DNA of 55,890 nt from Actinomycetota bacterium (GTDB taxonomy: Bacteria; Actinomycetota; Actinomycetes; Nanopelagicales; Nanopelagicaceae): assembly GCA_947377725.1 (NCBI GenBank), contig CANCGX010000004.1, positions 1-55,890 of the forward strand. Reading direction: 5' to 3'. The notes below the pieces were generated by a model, which was not told the origin of the DNA, ran no database searches, and was given only the letters and a program-made list of their open reading frames with translations. Below, piece by piece: positions 8,279 to 17,008 of this stretch. Each line of letters begins with the position of its first letter. Position 1 is the stretch's first letter. Both the position numbers and the translations under genes were made by a program.

Positions 8279-9163
8279 ATGATTTATTACTCCAAAGAAG
8301 TCGCTGCTGCTATTGCTGGCAAGAAACCTATAGTCGCTCTCGAGTCCACAATTATCAGCCACGGCTTGCCTCGTCCTCGAAACCTTCTAGTAGCCCAAGA
8401 GGTTGAGGAAATAGTTCGTGCTACAGGCGCGACCCCGGCCACCATCGCAATCATCGATGGGGAGATTCATGTAGGTCTTGAACCAGCTGAACTCGATCGC
8501 ATTGCCAATGAAGACGGAGTCGTTAAGGCATCTACTCGCGATCTTGCAGTTCTAGCTGCAACAAAGAAAAGCGCAGCAACGACAGTCGCAGCAACGGCGC
8601 ACATCGCTGCAATGGCGGGAATATCAGTTTTCGCAACAGGCGGTCTTGGGGGCGTTCACCTCGGTGATGGCTTTGATGAGTCTGCAGACCTTCGCGGCTT
8701 GTCGGTAACTCCGATTGTTATTGTTTGTGCCGGAGTTAAGTCAATCCTCAATGTTGCAGCAACGTTAGAACGCCTTGAAACTTTGGCGGTTCCGGTTCTT
8801 GGATATAAAACAAATAAATTTCCTGGTTTCTTTTTGACTGAATCTGGTTTTGAAATCGAACATAGAACGGATTCAGCAGAAGAAATTGCTGCGATTTGGA
8901 ACAATCGTGAGGCAACAAATACTGCAGGCACCGCAATTATTGTTGCTAATCCAGTCAAAAATGAACTTAATCGCGAGCTCCATGACTCCTTGGTTGCAAA
9001 CGGCATGGCGGCAGCTGAGACCGCTCACATCACCGGAAAAGCGGTAACACCTTTCCTCCTTGAGTATTTCCATCGAGTAAGTGAAGGAAAAAGCTTGGAT
9101 GTGAATGTTGAAGTAATTAAAGCCAATTCAAAACTTGCTGCAGAAATTGCTTTGGCAATTTAA
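8279..9163 (+). CDS. psuG: Pseudouridine-5'-phosphate glycosidase
   Basis: This is the 294-residue PsuG enzyme, which cleaves the C-C glycosidic bond of pseudouridine 5'-phosphate to uracil and ribose 5-phosphate. The N-terminal motif VALESTIISHGLPRPRN, followed by GATPATIAIIDGEIHVGL, is diagnostic. Further family segments are FATGGLGGVH and ALESTI-linked VVCAGVKSILNVAATLE, with the substrate loop GYKTNKFPGFF. Length matches the family. It is the first gene of a six-gene + operon and is followed 2 nt later by a PfkB kinase expected to supply its substrate. Together they recycle pseudouridine from tRNA and rRNA turnover. Confidence 0.95.
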   Translation: MIYYSKEVAAAIAGKKPIVALESTIISHGLPRPRNLLVAQEVEEIVRATGATPATIAIIDGEIHVGLEPAELDRIANEDGVVKASTRDLAVLAATKKSAATTVAATAHIAAMAGISVFATGGLGGVHLGDGFDESADLRGLSVTPIVIVCAGVKSILNVAATLERLETLAVPVLGYKTNKFPGFFLTESGFEIEHRTDSAEEIAAIWNNREATNTAGTAIIVANPVKNELNRELHDSLVANGMAAAETAHITGKAVTPFLLEYFHRVSEGKSLDVNVEVIKANSKLAAEIALAI

Positions 9164-9165
9164 TA

Positions 9166-10059
9166 ATGTTTAATTTTCTCTGCATCGGTGACATCATGCT
9201 TGATGTAAGCGTCGTTATCGATTCTGAAATTCATGTGGGTGGGGATACTAAAGCCAGTATTTCTACGCATGGGGGTGGAGCTGCTGCAAACGTTGCCACG
9301 TGGTTAGCTGCGCTTGGAAATGATGTTTACCTGTGCTCTCGTGCTGGCGATGATCTCAACGGTGAATTTCTCCACAATGAACTCGACAAATATTCAGTTC
9401 GTCATAGCATCGAACGTGCAAAGGACGAAAAATCTGGCGTAGTCGTTATTTTGGTTAACGAGGCAGGCGATCGGACTATGTTCCCTGATTCGGGAGCCAA
9501 TTCCGGTCTTAGCGTTGCCGATCTTCCACCACTCGATCACTTCAGCGCCGCTTACCTATCGGGTTACGCTCTCATCAATCCCAAGTCTCGAAAAAATGTC
9601 TTGGAAATGATTGAGCACTTAAAAGCTACTGATATCCCCATTGTCCTTGATCCCGGAACTGTTGGGGCGCTTCGCAATATTCCAAAATCTCTTTTAGCCG
9701 AATGGCTTGGCTTAATTGATGTTCTGATTCTGAATGAAGAAGAAGCTTTGTATATCGGCAATGAATCTGACATAACAGGGGCTTTGGTGAATCTTGCTGC
9801 ACTAACTCCCCTCGTCGTCGTTAAGAGAGGTGGCTTGGGAGCCATCGCAATTTTCGAGCGCGCCATGATTGTGGAAGTTCCAGCCGAGGAAGTTGAAGTA
9901 GTGGACACGACAGGAGCCGGCGACTCCTTCGCTGCAGGATTTATTTCTGCCTGGTTTGAAGAGCCGCATTTAGAGCGTGCCATTAAGAGGGGAATTGTCC
10001 AAGCAAGTATCTGTATCGGCAGCGTTGGGGCACGTCCACCTCTTGGAAAAGATATCTAA
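9166..10059 (+). CDS. psuK: PfkB-family kinase, probable pseudouridine kinase
   Basis: The 297-residue PfkB/ribokinase-fold protein has the N-terminal substrate motif GGGAAANVATWLAALG and the C-terminal anion-hole and catalytic-base motif DTTGAGDSFAAGF. The assignment as pseudouridine kinase (pseudouridine + ATP to pseudouridine 5'-phosphate) rests on its position directly behind psuG, since PfkB sequences alone rarely reveal the substrate. A ribokinase or adenosine kinase activity cannot be excluded. The next gene (cdd) starts 22 nt downstream. Confidence 0.8.
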   Translation: MFNFLCIGDIMLDVSVVIDSEIHVGGDTKASISTHGGGAAANVATWLAALGNDVYLCSRAGDDLNGEFLHNELDKYSVRHSIERAKDEKSGVVVILVNEAGDRTMFPDSGANSGLSVADLPPLDHFSAAYLSGYALINPKSRKNVLEMIEHLKATDIPIVLDPGTVGALRNIPKSLLAEWLGLIDVLILNEEEALYIGNESDITGALVNLAALTPLVVVKRGGLGAIAIFERAMIVEVPAEEVEVVDTTGAGDSFAAGFISAWFEEPHLERAIKRGIVQASICIGSVGARPPLGKDI

Positions 10060-10081
10060 TCCCCTTACACTCGGCTCTAAT

Positions 10082-10489
10082 ATGAATACGACAACAAATT
10101 CCGCAGCAATCTCTTGGTCTGAAATTCACGAGCTTGCAAAAAAAGCTATGACGAAGGCTTACGCGCCATATTCAAATTTTCCCGTTGGCGTTGCAGCTCT
10201 CGTGAGCGATGGTCGTTATGTCTCTGGCTGTAACGTAGAAAATGCCAGTTATGGATTGGGCCTCTGCGCAGAGTGTGGGTTGGTTTCTAATTTAATTCAC
10301 AGCGGCGGCGGGCGTCTTATCGCAGTGGTGTGTGTTGATGCTGCGGGCAACTATTTGGCACCTTGTGGTCGCTGCCGACAACTTCTTTTTGAGCATGGCG
10401 GACCAGAAATGCTATTGATGACGCCTGACGGCCCTCAAACAATGGCAAATATGCTTCCATGGGCATTTGGCCCGGATGATTTAAAGTAA
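10082..10489 (+). CDS. cdd: Cytidine deaminase
   Basis: This is a 135-residue tetrameric-type cytidine deaminase that converts (deoxy)cytidine to (deoxy)uridine. Visible motifs are AYAPYSNFPVG at the N-terminus, NVENASYG for ribose recognition, CAE (catalytic Glu plus zinc Cys) and PCGRCRQ (two further zinc Cys). An upstream in-frame start at 9977 would overlap psuK by 83 nt and add a non-homologous extension, so I use ATG 10082. The stop abuts the ATG of the adenosine deaminase gene. It feeds uridine to the phosphorylases and hydrolases of the island. Confidence 0.93.
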   Translation: MNTTTNSAAISWSEIHELAKKAMTKAYAPYSNFPVGVAALVSDGRYVSGCNVENASYGLGLCAECGLVSNLIHSGGGRLIAVVCVDAAGNYLAPCGRCRQLLFEHGGPEMLLMTPDGPQTMANMLPWAFGPDDLK

Positions 10490-11578
10490 ATGTCATTACT
10501 GATTACAGATGAACAGGTAAGAAAAGCACCGAAAGTTCTTCTTCACGATCACAACGATGGTGGATTGCGCCCCCAGACGATGATTGACCTTGCTATTGAG
10601 TCTGGGTACAAGGATCTTCCCTTTTATGATGCCGAACCTTTGCAAAAATGGTTTTTTGAATCGTGCAGTGAAGGAACTCTCGAGCTCTATCTTGAAACAT
10701 TCGAGCACACAATTTCTCTAATGCAAACAGCCGAACAGATTATTCGCGTTAATCGCGAGTGTGCTTTGGATTTGGCTCGCTCAGGCGTCGTTTATGCAGA
10801 AGTGCGAGGAGCTCCTGAATTATTCACACGAAAAGGTTTAACTATCGATCAAGTAATTGAGTACACGGTTGAAGGTTACAAAGAAGGAATGGCCGAAGCT
10901 AAGCGTGAAGGGCTCGAAATCCGCGTTGAAGGTCTGTTGTGCGCCCTTCGCCATAATTCATTTGCATCAGAAGTTGCCGAAAAAGTCGTTAAGTATCGAG
11001 GAAAAGGTGTCGTTGGGTTCGATATCGCAGGGCCTGAAATGGGATTCCCTCCAACTGACCACATTAAAGCTTTTAACTTTCTCAAAGAAAATGGCGCACA
11101 CTACACAATTCATGCAGGTGAAGCGGCTCCAATAGAGTCGATTTCGTTGGCAGTAAGAGAGTGCCATGCTGATCGAATTGGCCACGGAGTCCGGCTTATT
11201 GACGATATTTCATTTACTGACGGAGAGGCAACCTTGGGAGAATTGGCTCAAGAGATTCTTGATCGACAGATTACGCTTGAATTAGCCCCAACTTCGAATC
11301 TGCAAACCGGTGCGGCAGCAACATATGCTGAACATCCAATTGGCGTCTTAAAGAATTTAGGATTCAACGTGACCATTAATACCGATAATCGTTTGATGAG
11401 CAATACATCAATGATCAAAGAGATGACCGAGATTTCAATGGCTCACAATTGGACCATCCAAGATTTGCAGGATGTAACCGAAAACGCCATCAATGCAGCG
11501 TTCATATCCGCAGATGAAATAAGCGATATTCTGAATTCACAAATCCGCCCAGGCTATGAACAGTTGGATGCGCAATGA
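10490..11578 (+). CDS. add: Adenosine deaminase (or adenosine deaminase-like)
   Basis: This 362-residue metal-dependent amidohydrolase is of the actinobacterial adenosine deaminase type. The zinc-binding HDH is in LLHDHNDGGLRP near residue 18, the third His and catalytic Glu are in YTIHAGEA, the catalytic His is in RIGHGVRL, and the metal-site Asp is in INTDNRL. The canonical function is (deoxy)adenosine to (deoxy)inosine. The first motif has Asn where many relatives have Leu (HDHNDGG). The stop codon overlaps the P450 start by 4 nt (ATGA), so the two are translationally coupled. That leaves open whether the enzyme prefers an N6-modified adenosine. Confidence 0.87.
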   Translation: MSLLITDEQVRKAPKVLLHDHNDGGLRPQTMIDLAIESGYKDLPFYDAEPLQKWFFESCSEGTLELYLETFEHTISLMQTAEQIIRVNRECALDLARSGVVYAEVRGAPELFTRKGLTIDQVIEYTVEGYKEGMAEAKREGLEIRVEGLLCALRHNSFASEVAEKVVKYRGKGVVGFDIAGPEMGFPPTDHIKAFNFLKENGAHYTIHAGEAAPIESISLAVRECHADRIGHGVRLIDDISFTDGEATLGELAQEILDRQITLELAPTSNLQTGAAATYAEHPIGVLKNLGFNVTINTDNRLMSNTSMIKEMTEISMAHNWTIQDLQDVTENAINAAFISADEISDILNSQIRPGYEQLDAQ

Positions 11579-12753
11579 TTGATTTCACAAGTCCCGATGT
11601 AATCAATGATCCATATCCTCATCTTGCAGAATTGCGAAAGTTTGGTAAGCCAATTTGGCATGATGAACTAAATCTTTTCCTTGCACCAAATCACCGTGAT
11701 GCTAACGAGGTTTTGAGAAACAAATCTTTAGGAAGAATTTTCAAACCAAAAGAGCCCTCTCCTGAATGGGATATCTTTAATTACCTTCATTCTGATTCAA
11801 TACTCGATAGTGAACCTCCTAAGCACACACGTCTTCGCTCGCTGGTTATGAAAGCTTTCAATAAGAATCGTATCGAGGCGCTGCGCCCTAATATTGTTTC
11901 TCTCACCAAGAAACTATTAGACGACATCGAACAAAAAGGAAGTAATTTTGACTTGATCGCGGATTATGCCGAACCTTTGCCTGTAAAGGTCATTGCCGCT
12001 TTGCTGGGGTTCCCCGATGAAGATGAGCATCTTCTACGTCCGTGGTCTCAAGCAATTGTCAAAATGTACGAGGTTAATCCTTCCCTCACGCACCAAGCCG
12101 AAGCAAGGACAGCAGCAAATGAGTTTGCCGAATACGTACATGGATTGATGCTGCTCCGCAAAGCCAATCCGACCGATGATTTGATTACAGAGTTAGCCCA
12201 AGTTGAAGAGGCTGGCGAGAAGCTTTCAACTCACGAACTTATTGCTACCTGCGTGCTTCTTCTAAATGCAGGCCATGAAGCGAGCGTAAATGGCTTTGGA
12301 AATGGCATGGTCGCCGCACACCAGAATCACTCCCAATGGGAACTTCTTCAGCAGAAGCCAGAACAAGTTGCCACCACTGCAATTGAGGAATTCATTCGAT
12401 TTGATGCTCCTCTTCAATTCTTTGAGCGCACAGCAACCCAGGATGCCGAGGTTGGCGGCGTGACAATTCCAAAGGGCGAAAAGATTGTAAGCCTTCTTGG
12501 ATCTGCGAATCGAGATGAAGAAGTATTCACATCTCCAACACAAATGAATATCACTCGTGATCCCAATCCTCAAATTGGATTCGGGGCAGGAATTCATTTT
12601 TGTATTGGAGCACCGCTCGCTCGCCTAGAGATGAGCATTTCACTTCCTGAGCTTTTCAAACGATTCCCAAAGATAGAGCTCGAAGATAATCCAGTAAGAC
12701 GCCAAACGTTCGCACTACGAGGGTACGAAGCCGTACCGGCAAGGACATCATGA
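11575..12753 (+). CDS. Cytochrome P450 coupled to nucleoside-catabolic genes
   Basis: This is a complete, soluble bacterial P450 of 392 residues. The ExxR pair lies in EEFIRF near residue 271, and the heme-binding loop FGAGIHFCIG is at about 336-345 with Cys343. The I-helix motif near 232 reads AGHEASVN: the usual Thr of AGxET is replaced by Ala, followed by Ser. P450eryF carries the same Ala-Ser pair and there a substrate hydroxyl helps activate oxygen. No ferredoxin or reductase gene is adjacent. ATGA overlaps join it to the adenosine deaminase upstream and the nucleoside hydrolase downstream. The substrate is unknown; a nucleoside or modified base is inferred from context only. Confidence 0.93.
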   Translation: MIDFTSPDVINDPYPHLAELRKFGKPIWHDELNLFLAPNHRDANEVLRNKSLGRIFKPKEPSPEWDIFNYLHSDSILDSEPPKHTRLRSLVMKAFNKNRIEALRPNIVSLTKKLLDDIEQKGSNFDLIADYAEPLPVKVIAALLGFPDEDEHLLRPWSQAIVKMYEVNPSLTHQAEARTAANEFAEYVHGLMLLRKANPTDDLITELAQVEEAGEKLSTHELIATCVLLLNAGHEASVNGFGNGMVAAHQNHSQWELLQQKPEQVATTAIEEFIRFDAPLQFFERTATQDAEVGGVTIPKGEKIVSLLGSANRDEEVFTSPTQMNITRDPNPQIGFGAGIHFCIGAPLARLEMSISLPELFKRFPKIELEDNPVRRQTFALRGYEAVPARTS

Positions 12754-13685
12754 AAAACTTCATTCTCGACGTAGATACCGGAGTAGACGATGCGTTCGCC
12801 CTACTCTTCGCAGCACGCCATCCAGAAATTAATCTTCTCGGCGTTACATGTGTAGATGGAAACACCAACCTGAAACAAGTAATCATCAATACCCTAAAGG
12901 TGCTTGATGGCGCTGAAGCTGGCGATATCCCGGTTTCGGCCGGTGCAACGCGGCCACTCATTGATGAACCTCGTTACGCAGAACATGTACACGGTGCTGA
13001 TGGACTCGGTGATTTAGGTTTTCCAGAATCCAAACGCAAACTTGATCCTCGCCCAGCCGTTGAGCTTATGCGCGACCTTATTGAAGAATCTAAAGATCCA
13101 GTAACACTTATTCCCCTTGCTCCACTTACAAACATTGCACTTTTTCTACGCTCTTTCCCTGAAACAGCGAAGAAGCTTGAACGCATTGTTCTTATGGGCG
13201 GATCTGCCTCGATTGGTAATGCAACTGCAACGGCAGAATTCAATATATGGCATGACCCAGAAGCTGCAGCAATTGTTTTCCAGAGTGGAATTCCAATCAC
13301 AATGTATGGGCTTGATGTCTTCAACGAACTGAGAATGAATCGCGACCATGTGAAGCGCCTTATGGAAAAGAACCATGCGCCGTCCACCTTTGCTGGAAGT
13401 CTTGTTGAGGCAATGCTGGACCGCCTTGACTATGAAATAACTCTGGGAGATTACGGCGCCGTTGCCACGGCTTTGCGTCCAGAATTAGCAACACAGGTAA
13501 ACATGAAAGCAATGGTTGACACTACTTTCGGCCCAAATCGCGGCGCCACAATCTGCGATAGACGACCAGAGGCTTTCCAAGAACTAGATCCCGCCCACTT
13601 GGACGCTCCGCGCGTGGATGTTTGCACGGAGATTGATGTACAAGCGATGCGTGAACTTTGGATGGAAACTATTTCACGTTCTTAA
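12750..13685 (+). CDS. Nucleoside hydrolase (IUNH family), paralogue 1
   Basis: The 311-residue protein hydrolyses the N-glycosidic bond of a ribonucleoside to base and ribose. The calcium/ribose motif is DVDTGVDDA (residues 7-15), followed by HGADGLGD, PLTNIALFL and AEFNIWHDPEAA. In the C-terminal motif the His preceding the last calcium-binding Asp of the canonical HDP is replaced: here it reads LGDYGAVA. Altered base specificity or mechanism is therefore possible. The start overlaps the P450 stop (ATGA) and the stop codon lies in a TTAA shared with the stop of the convergent ALDH-like gene. It is the last gene of the psuG operon. Confidence 0.9.
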   Translation: MKNFILDVDTGVDDAFALLFAARHPEINLLGVTCVDGNTNLKQVIINTLKVLDGAEAGDIPVSAGATRPLIDEPRYAEHVHGADGLGDLGFPESKRKLDPRPAVELMRDLIEESKDPVTLIPLAPLTNIALFLRSFPETAKKLERIVLMGGSASIGNATATAEFNIWHDPEAAAIVFQSGIPITMYGLDVFNELRMNRDHVKRLMEKNHAPSTFAGSLVEAMLDRLDYEITLGDYGAVATALRPELATQVNMKAMVDTTFGPNRGATICDRRPEAFQELDPAHLDAPRVDVCTEIDVQAMRELWMETISRS

Positions 13686-14521
13686 AGTCCGATTGGGTGC
13701 CAAACGGTTTTATGCTCCATAAAAGCGAGAATGCGTTGTGGTGAAACATCAGATTTAAATGCTGAAATTCTTTTTAGATTTTCAGCGCCAGCAATCCGAG
13801 CTTCTTTATCCTGTGTTGCACTCAAACCAGTTGTATCTATAGCGTCAACATCCATGTGCGCGCCCATCCATGGGGCAAGCTCTGAAGTTATTCCAGTCAA
13901 CAAATTCACTACTCCTGCAGGCAGGTCGCTTGTTGCAAGAACTTCGCTCAATGTAATTGCTGAGAGAGGGAATTTTTCACTTGCGACGCAAACTGAAGTG
14001 TTTCCAGCGGCAATAATTGGCGCAAGAGTTTGAACTAAACCAAGAAGAGAAGATTTTTGAGGCGCAAATGCTCCAACTACGCCAACTGGTTCTGGAATAG
14101 TGAAATTATAAAACGCCCCAGAAACTTGGTTGGTTGATCCATAAATCGATCCAATTTTGTCGCACCATCCTGAGTACCAGACCCAAAGATCAATAGCTTC
14201 ACGAACTTGCTTTTGTGCAGCAGTTGGAGTGCAACCTTCTACTGCGACTATCTCATCTACAAACTGAGAGCTTCGACCTTCCATGATTTCTGCAATTCTG
14301 TAAAGGATTTGCCCACGATTAAATGCGGTTGCAGATGACCATCCTGGAAAAGCCGAACGCGCAGCTACGACTGCGTCGCGCAAATCTTTACGCGAAGCTT
14401 GTGCTGGGTTTGCAATAAATTTTCCCTTTGCTCCCAGGATTTCATAGCACCGGCCAGATTCGCTTCTCGGAAAAGCTCCACCTATATAAAGTTTGTATGT
14501 CTTTTTGACGTCGATACGCAT
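13682..14521 (-). CDS. Truncated ALDH-like protein resembling the C-terminal half of ALDH16
   Basis: At 279 residues this is little more than half an aldehyde dehydrogenase. It has the N-terminal beta segment (LYIGGAFPRSESG), a Rossmann half (GVVGAFAPQKSSL, AAGNTSVCVASE) and LPAGVVNLLTG. It lacks the ELGG and catalytic Cys segments, and ends HKTVWHPIGL. From memory, the second, catalytically incomplete domain of human ALDH16A1 has the same organisation and a similar ending (KALWLPMGD). The gene is intact and joined TAATG to the full-length ALDH upstream. I therefore read it as the split-off non-catalytic subunit of an ALDH16-type enzyme, not a decayed fragment. Its function, structural or regulatory, is inferred. 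Confidence 0.8.
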   Translation of the reverse strand: MRIDVKKTYKLYIGGAFPRSESGRCYEILGAKGKFIANPAQASRKDLRDAVVAARSAFPGWSSATAFNRGQILYRIAEIMEGRSSQFVDEIVAVEGCTPTAAQKQVREAIDLWVWYSGWCDKIGSIYGSTNQVSGAFYNFTIPEPVGVVGAFAPQKSSLLGLVQTLAPIIAAGNTSVCVASEKFPLSAITLSEVLATSDLPAGVVNLLTGITSELAPWMGAHMDVDAIDTTGLSATQDKEARIAGAENLKRISAFKSDVSPQRILAFMEHKTVWHPIGL

Positions 14522-15960
14522 TATTTGCCACCTTTCAGATAAGCAGCAAGGCCATGGCGGCCTCCTTCACGTCCCCAGCCAGATTCTTTATATCCGCCAA
14601 ATGGGCTTGCAGGATCAAATTTATTAAATGTATTTGCCCAAATAACGCCAGCCTTGAGATGTTTTGCTGTCCAGAGGATGCGAGAGCCTTTATCTGTCCA
14701 GATTCCAGCAGATAGACCAAATGGGGTGTTATTCGCCTTTTCAATAGCTTCTTGAGGAGTTCTAAAGGTGAGAACCGAGAGAACGGGTCCAAAGATTTCC
14801 TCACGGGCGATGCGGTGAGCTTGAGTTACTCCAGTAAAGATTGTTGGTGGATACCAGAAACCTTTTGATGAGAGATCACAATTCGGGCTCCAACGATCTG
14901 CCCCCTCCGCATCCCCTGAATCTGCCAATTCGATAATTTTTGCAAGTTGCGCTGCAGAGTTAATGGCACCTAAATCTGTGTTCTTATCAAGAGGATTTCC
15001 AACTCTAATCTTTTCAATTCTATTCTTTAGTTTTGCCATAACTTCATCGTGGATATTTTCTTGAACAAGCAATCTCGAACCAGCACAGCACACATGGCCC
15101 TGATTGAAGAAAATACCAGTAATAATTCCTTCGACAGTTTCATCAATCGGTGCATGTTCAAAAACAATATTTGCACCTTTTCCCCCTAATTCAAGAGTCG
15201 CAGATTTTTTCGTTCCAGCAATAGCTCGAGCTATGCCTTTACCCACGGCTGTAGAACCAGTAAACGCAATCTTGTCGATACCCGGATGATTAACAATTTC
15301 AGCGCCCGTTGTTCCATCACCAGTAACAATATTTACAACACCAGCAGGCAGTTCAGCTTGTTGGCAAACCTCTGCGAAGAGAAGCGCTGTTAACGGTGTG
15401 GTCTCTGCTGGCTTAAGGACAACCGTATTTCCGGTTGCTAGTGCAGGGGCAATTTTCCATGAAAGCATAAGTAATGGAAAATTCCAAGGAATAATCTGTC
15501 CTACAACTCCATGAGGTTTCGGAGAAGATCCGACTCCTGCATGCTCTAATTTATCTGCCCAACCAGCATGATAAAAGAAATGTGCTGCTGCTAGAGGAAT
15601 ATCAACATCCCGAGTTTCGCGGATTGGCTTGCCATTGTCCATGGTTTCCAAAACAGCAAACTCGCGCGCACGCTCTTGAAGAATGCGAGCAATACGAAAT
15701 AAATATTTGCCTCGTTCTGCCGCAGGCATCTTTGACCAAACTTTGTTATATGCGCTTCTGGCCGCAACGACGGCTTTATCGACATCCGCATCGGATCCAA
15801 GGGCGACTTTTGCCAACACCTCTTCAGTTGCTGGATTAATCGTTGCAAAACTCTTTCCGCCTTTAGCAGGAAGAAACTTTCCATTGATGAAAAGTCCGTA
15901 TTCAGATTTCAATTTCACAACTGAAGTTGACTCGGGCGCCGGGGCATATTCAAAGGTCAT
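14521..15960 (-). CDS. Aldehyde dehydrogenase, catalytic partner of the adjacent ALDH-like protein
   Basis: This full-length NAD(P)-dependent ALDH has 479 residues. IIPWNFPLLM and the following KPAETTPLTALL form the cofactor-binding half, GSTAVGKGIA is the Rossmann loop, the general-base Glu is in LELGGKGAN (about 258), and the nucleophilic Cys is in NQGHVCCAGS (about 292). The N-terminus FEYAPAPES resembles the start of ALDH16 (LEYGPVPES in human, from memory). It sits directly behind deoC, 2 nt apart, so acetaldehyde from deoxyribose phosphate cleavage is the obvious substrate candidate. With the next gene it forms an apparent two-subunit ALDH16-like enzyme. Confidence 0.9.
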   Translation of the reverse strand: MTFEYAPAPESTSVVKLKSEYGLFINGKFLPAKGGKSFATINPATEEVLAKVALGSDADVDKAVVAARSAYNKVWSKMPAAERGKYLFRIARILQERAREFAVLETMDNGKPIRETRDVDIPLAAAHFFYHAGWADKLEHAGVGSSPKPHGVVGQIIPWNFPLLMLSWKIAPALATGNTVVLKPAETTPLTALLFAEVCQQAELPAGVVNIVTGDGTTGAEIVNHPGIDKIAFTGSTAVGKGIARAIAGTKKSATLELGGKGANIVFEHAPIDETVEGIITGIFFNQGHVCCAGSRLLVQENIHDEVMAKLKNRIEKIRVGNPLDKNTDLGAINSAAQLAKIIELADSGDAEGADRWSPNCDLSSKGFWYPPTIFTGVTQAHRIAREEIFGPVLSVLTFRTPQEAIEKANNTPFGLSAGIWTDKGSRILWTAKHLKAGVIWANTFNKFDPASPFGGYKESGWGREGGRHGLAAYLKGGK

Positions 15961-15962
15961 TT

Positions 15963-16901
15963 TTAGTCCAATGTCACGTAGTTAGGGCTTGCATAGTGTC
16001 CATCACGTAGCTTCATTCTTTGCATTAATAAGTCATTAAGAAGGGCGCTTGCACCAATACGGAAAAGCTGGGGATTTAGCCATTCTGGACCGGCAGTTTC
16101 ATTTACAAGCACAAGCTGCTTAATGGCATCTTTTGTATTTCGGATTCCACCTGCTGGTTTAACTCCGATTTTCACACCCGTCATCGAATACCAATCGCGA
16201 ACGGCTTCCAGCATAACCAGAACGACAGGCGCAGTAGCGGCTGGCGCCACTTTTCCAGTGCTTGTTTTAATGAAGTCAGCACCGGCGGCCATTGCAAGAT
16301 AAGAAGCTTTACGAACATTATCTAGTGTTACAAGTTCTCCAGTTTCTAAAATAACTTTTAAGTGTGCTTTATCGCCACAAAGAGACTTGATGAATTCAAT
16401 CTCGCTAAAGACTTTGACAAGATCGCCGGAAAGGAAGGCGCCACGGTCGATAACCATGTCGATTTCTGTTGCACCGTTCGCAATTGCAAATTCAGTATCA
16501 ACTTTCTTTACCTCGAGCGAAGCGCGCCCGGAAGGAAATGCAGTTGAAACAGCTGCAACAGGAATATCTCCGCCACCGACTGCATCAAGTTGCTCTCGCG
16601 CAATTTTTACCATGTCGTTGTACACGCAAATTGCCCCAACATGAGGAACGGTTGAATCGGTTGGATCTGGGCGTACTGCTTTATTACAAATAGCTCTGAC
16701 TTTTCCTGGAGTATCGGCACCTTCAAGAGTCGTTAGGTCAATCATAGAAATTGCCATGTCGATAGCCCACGTTTTACTCGACGTCTTAATACTCCGAGTG
16801 CCAAGCATCGCTGCCCGAGCTTCTGCACCTACTTGATCAACCGGTGAAAGAGTTTTAAGAAAGCTCTTTATGGAATTCGAAGTTCCATCAATAACGTGCA
16901 T
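15963..16901 (-). CDS. deoC: Deoxyribose-phosphate aldolase
   Basis: This 312-residue class I aldolase cleaves 2-deoxyribose 5-phosphate to acetaldehyde and glyceraldehyde 3-phosphate. The Schiff-base lysine is in DFIKTSTGK (about residue 211), the proton-relay lysine in VKPAGGIR, and other family segments are EIDMVIDRGAF and VILETGEL. The longer N-terminus (about 50 residues before ISMIDLTTLEG) is usual in actinobacteria. The promoter appears leaderless: TAGACT ends 6 nt before ATG on the minus strand. It is the first gene of deoC-aldA-ald-like and is divergent from two nucleoside hydrolases. Confidence 0.95.
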   Translation of the reverse strand: MHVIDGTSNSIKSFLKTLSPVDQVGAEARAAMLGTRSIKTSSKTWAIDMAISMIDLTTLEGADTPGKVRAICNKAVRPDPTDSTVPHVGAICVYNDMVKIAREQLDAVGGGDIPVAAVSTAFPSGRASLEVKKVDTEFAIANGATEIDMVIDRGAFLSGDLVKVFSEIEFIKSLCGDKAHLKVILETGELVTLDNVRKASYLAMAAGADFIKTSTGKVAPAATAPVVLVMLEAVRDWYSMTGVKIGVKPAGGIRNTKDAIKQLVLVNETAGPEWLNPQLFRIGASALLNDLLMQRMKLRDGHYASPNYVTLD

Positions 16902-17008
16902 TGGTCGAGTCTACCTTGGCGGGCCGGTATCGAGAAGGAGTATTTCGCATCACTCTTGTTTATTTAGGAAAGAAAGTTAGCCTTAACCATTGAGAAATAG
17001 GGAGATAT
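16902..17008. promoter_or_regulatory. Divergent promoter region, deoC / nucleoside hydrolases
   Basis: On the minus strand TAGACT (complement at 16908-16913) ends exactly 6 nt before the deoC ATG. On the plus strand TTGTTT (16956-16961) and TAGCCT (16978-16983), spaced 16 nt, form a good promoter, and an AGGGAG ribosome site (16999-17004) precedes the ATG at 17009. The two directions thus differ: leaderless for deoC, Shine-Dalgarno for the hydrolase. No obvious shared operator palindrome is visible. Confidence 0.5.

Noticed and set aside
13682..14521. Short ALDH as a pseudogene or truncated copy
   Set aside because: The frame is intact, tightly coupled to its neighbour, and the C-terminal end matches the incomplete domain of ALDH16 rather than a broken full ALDH.
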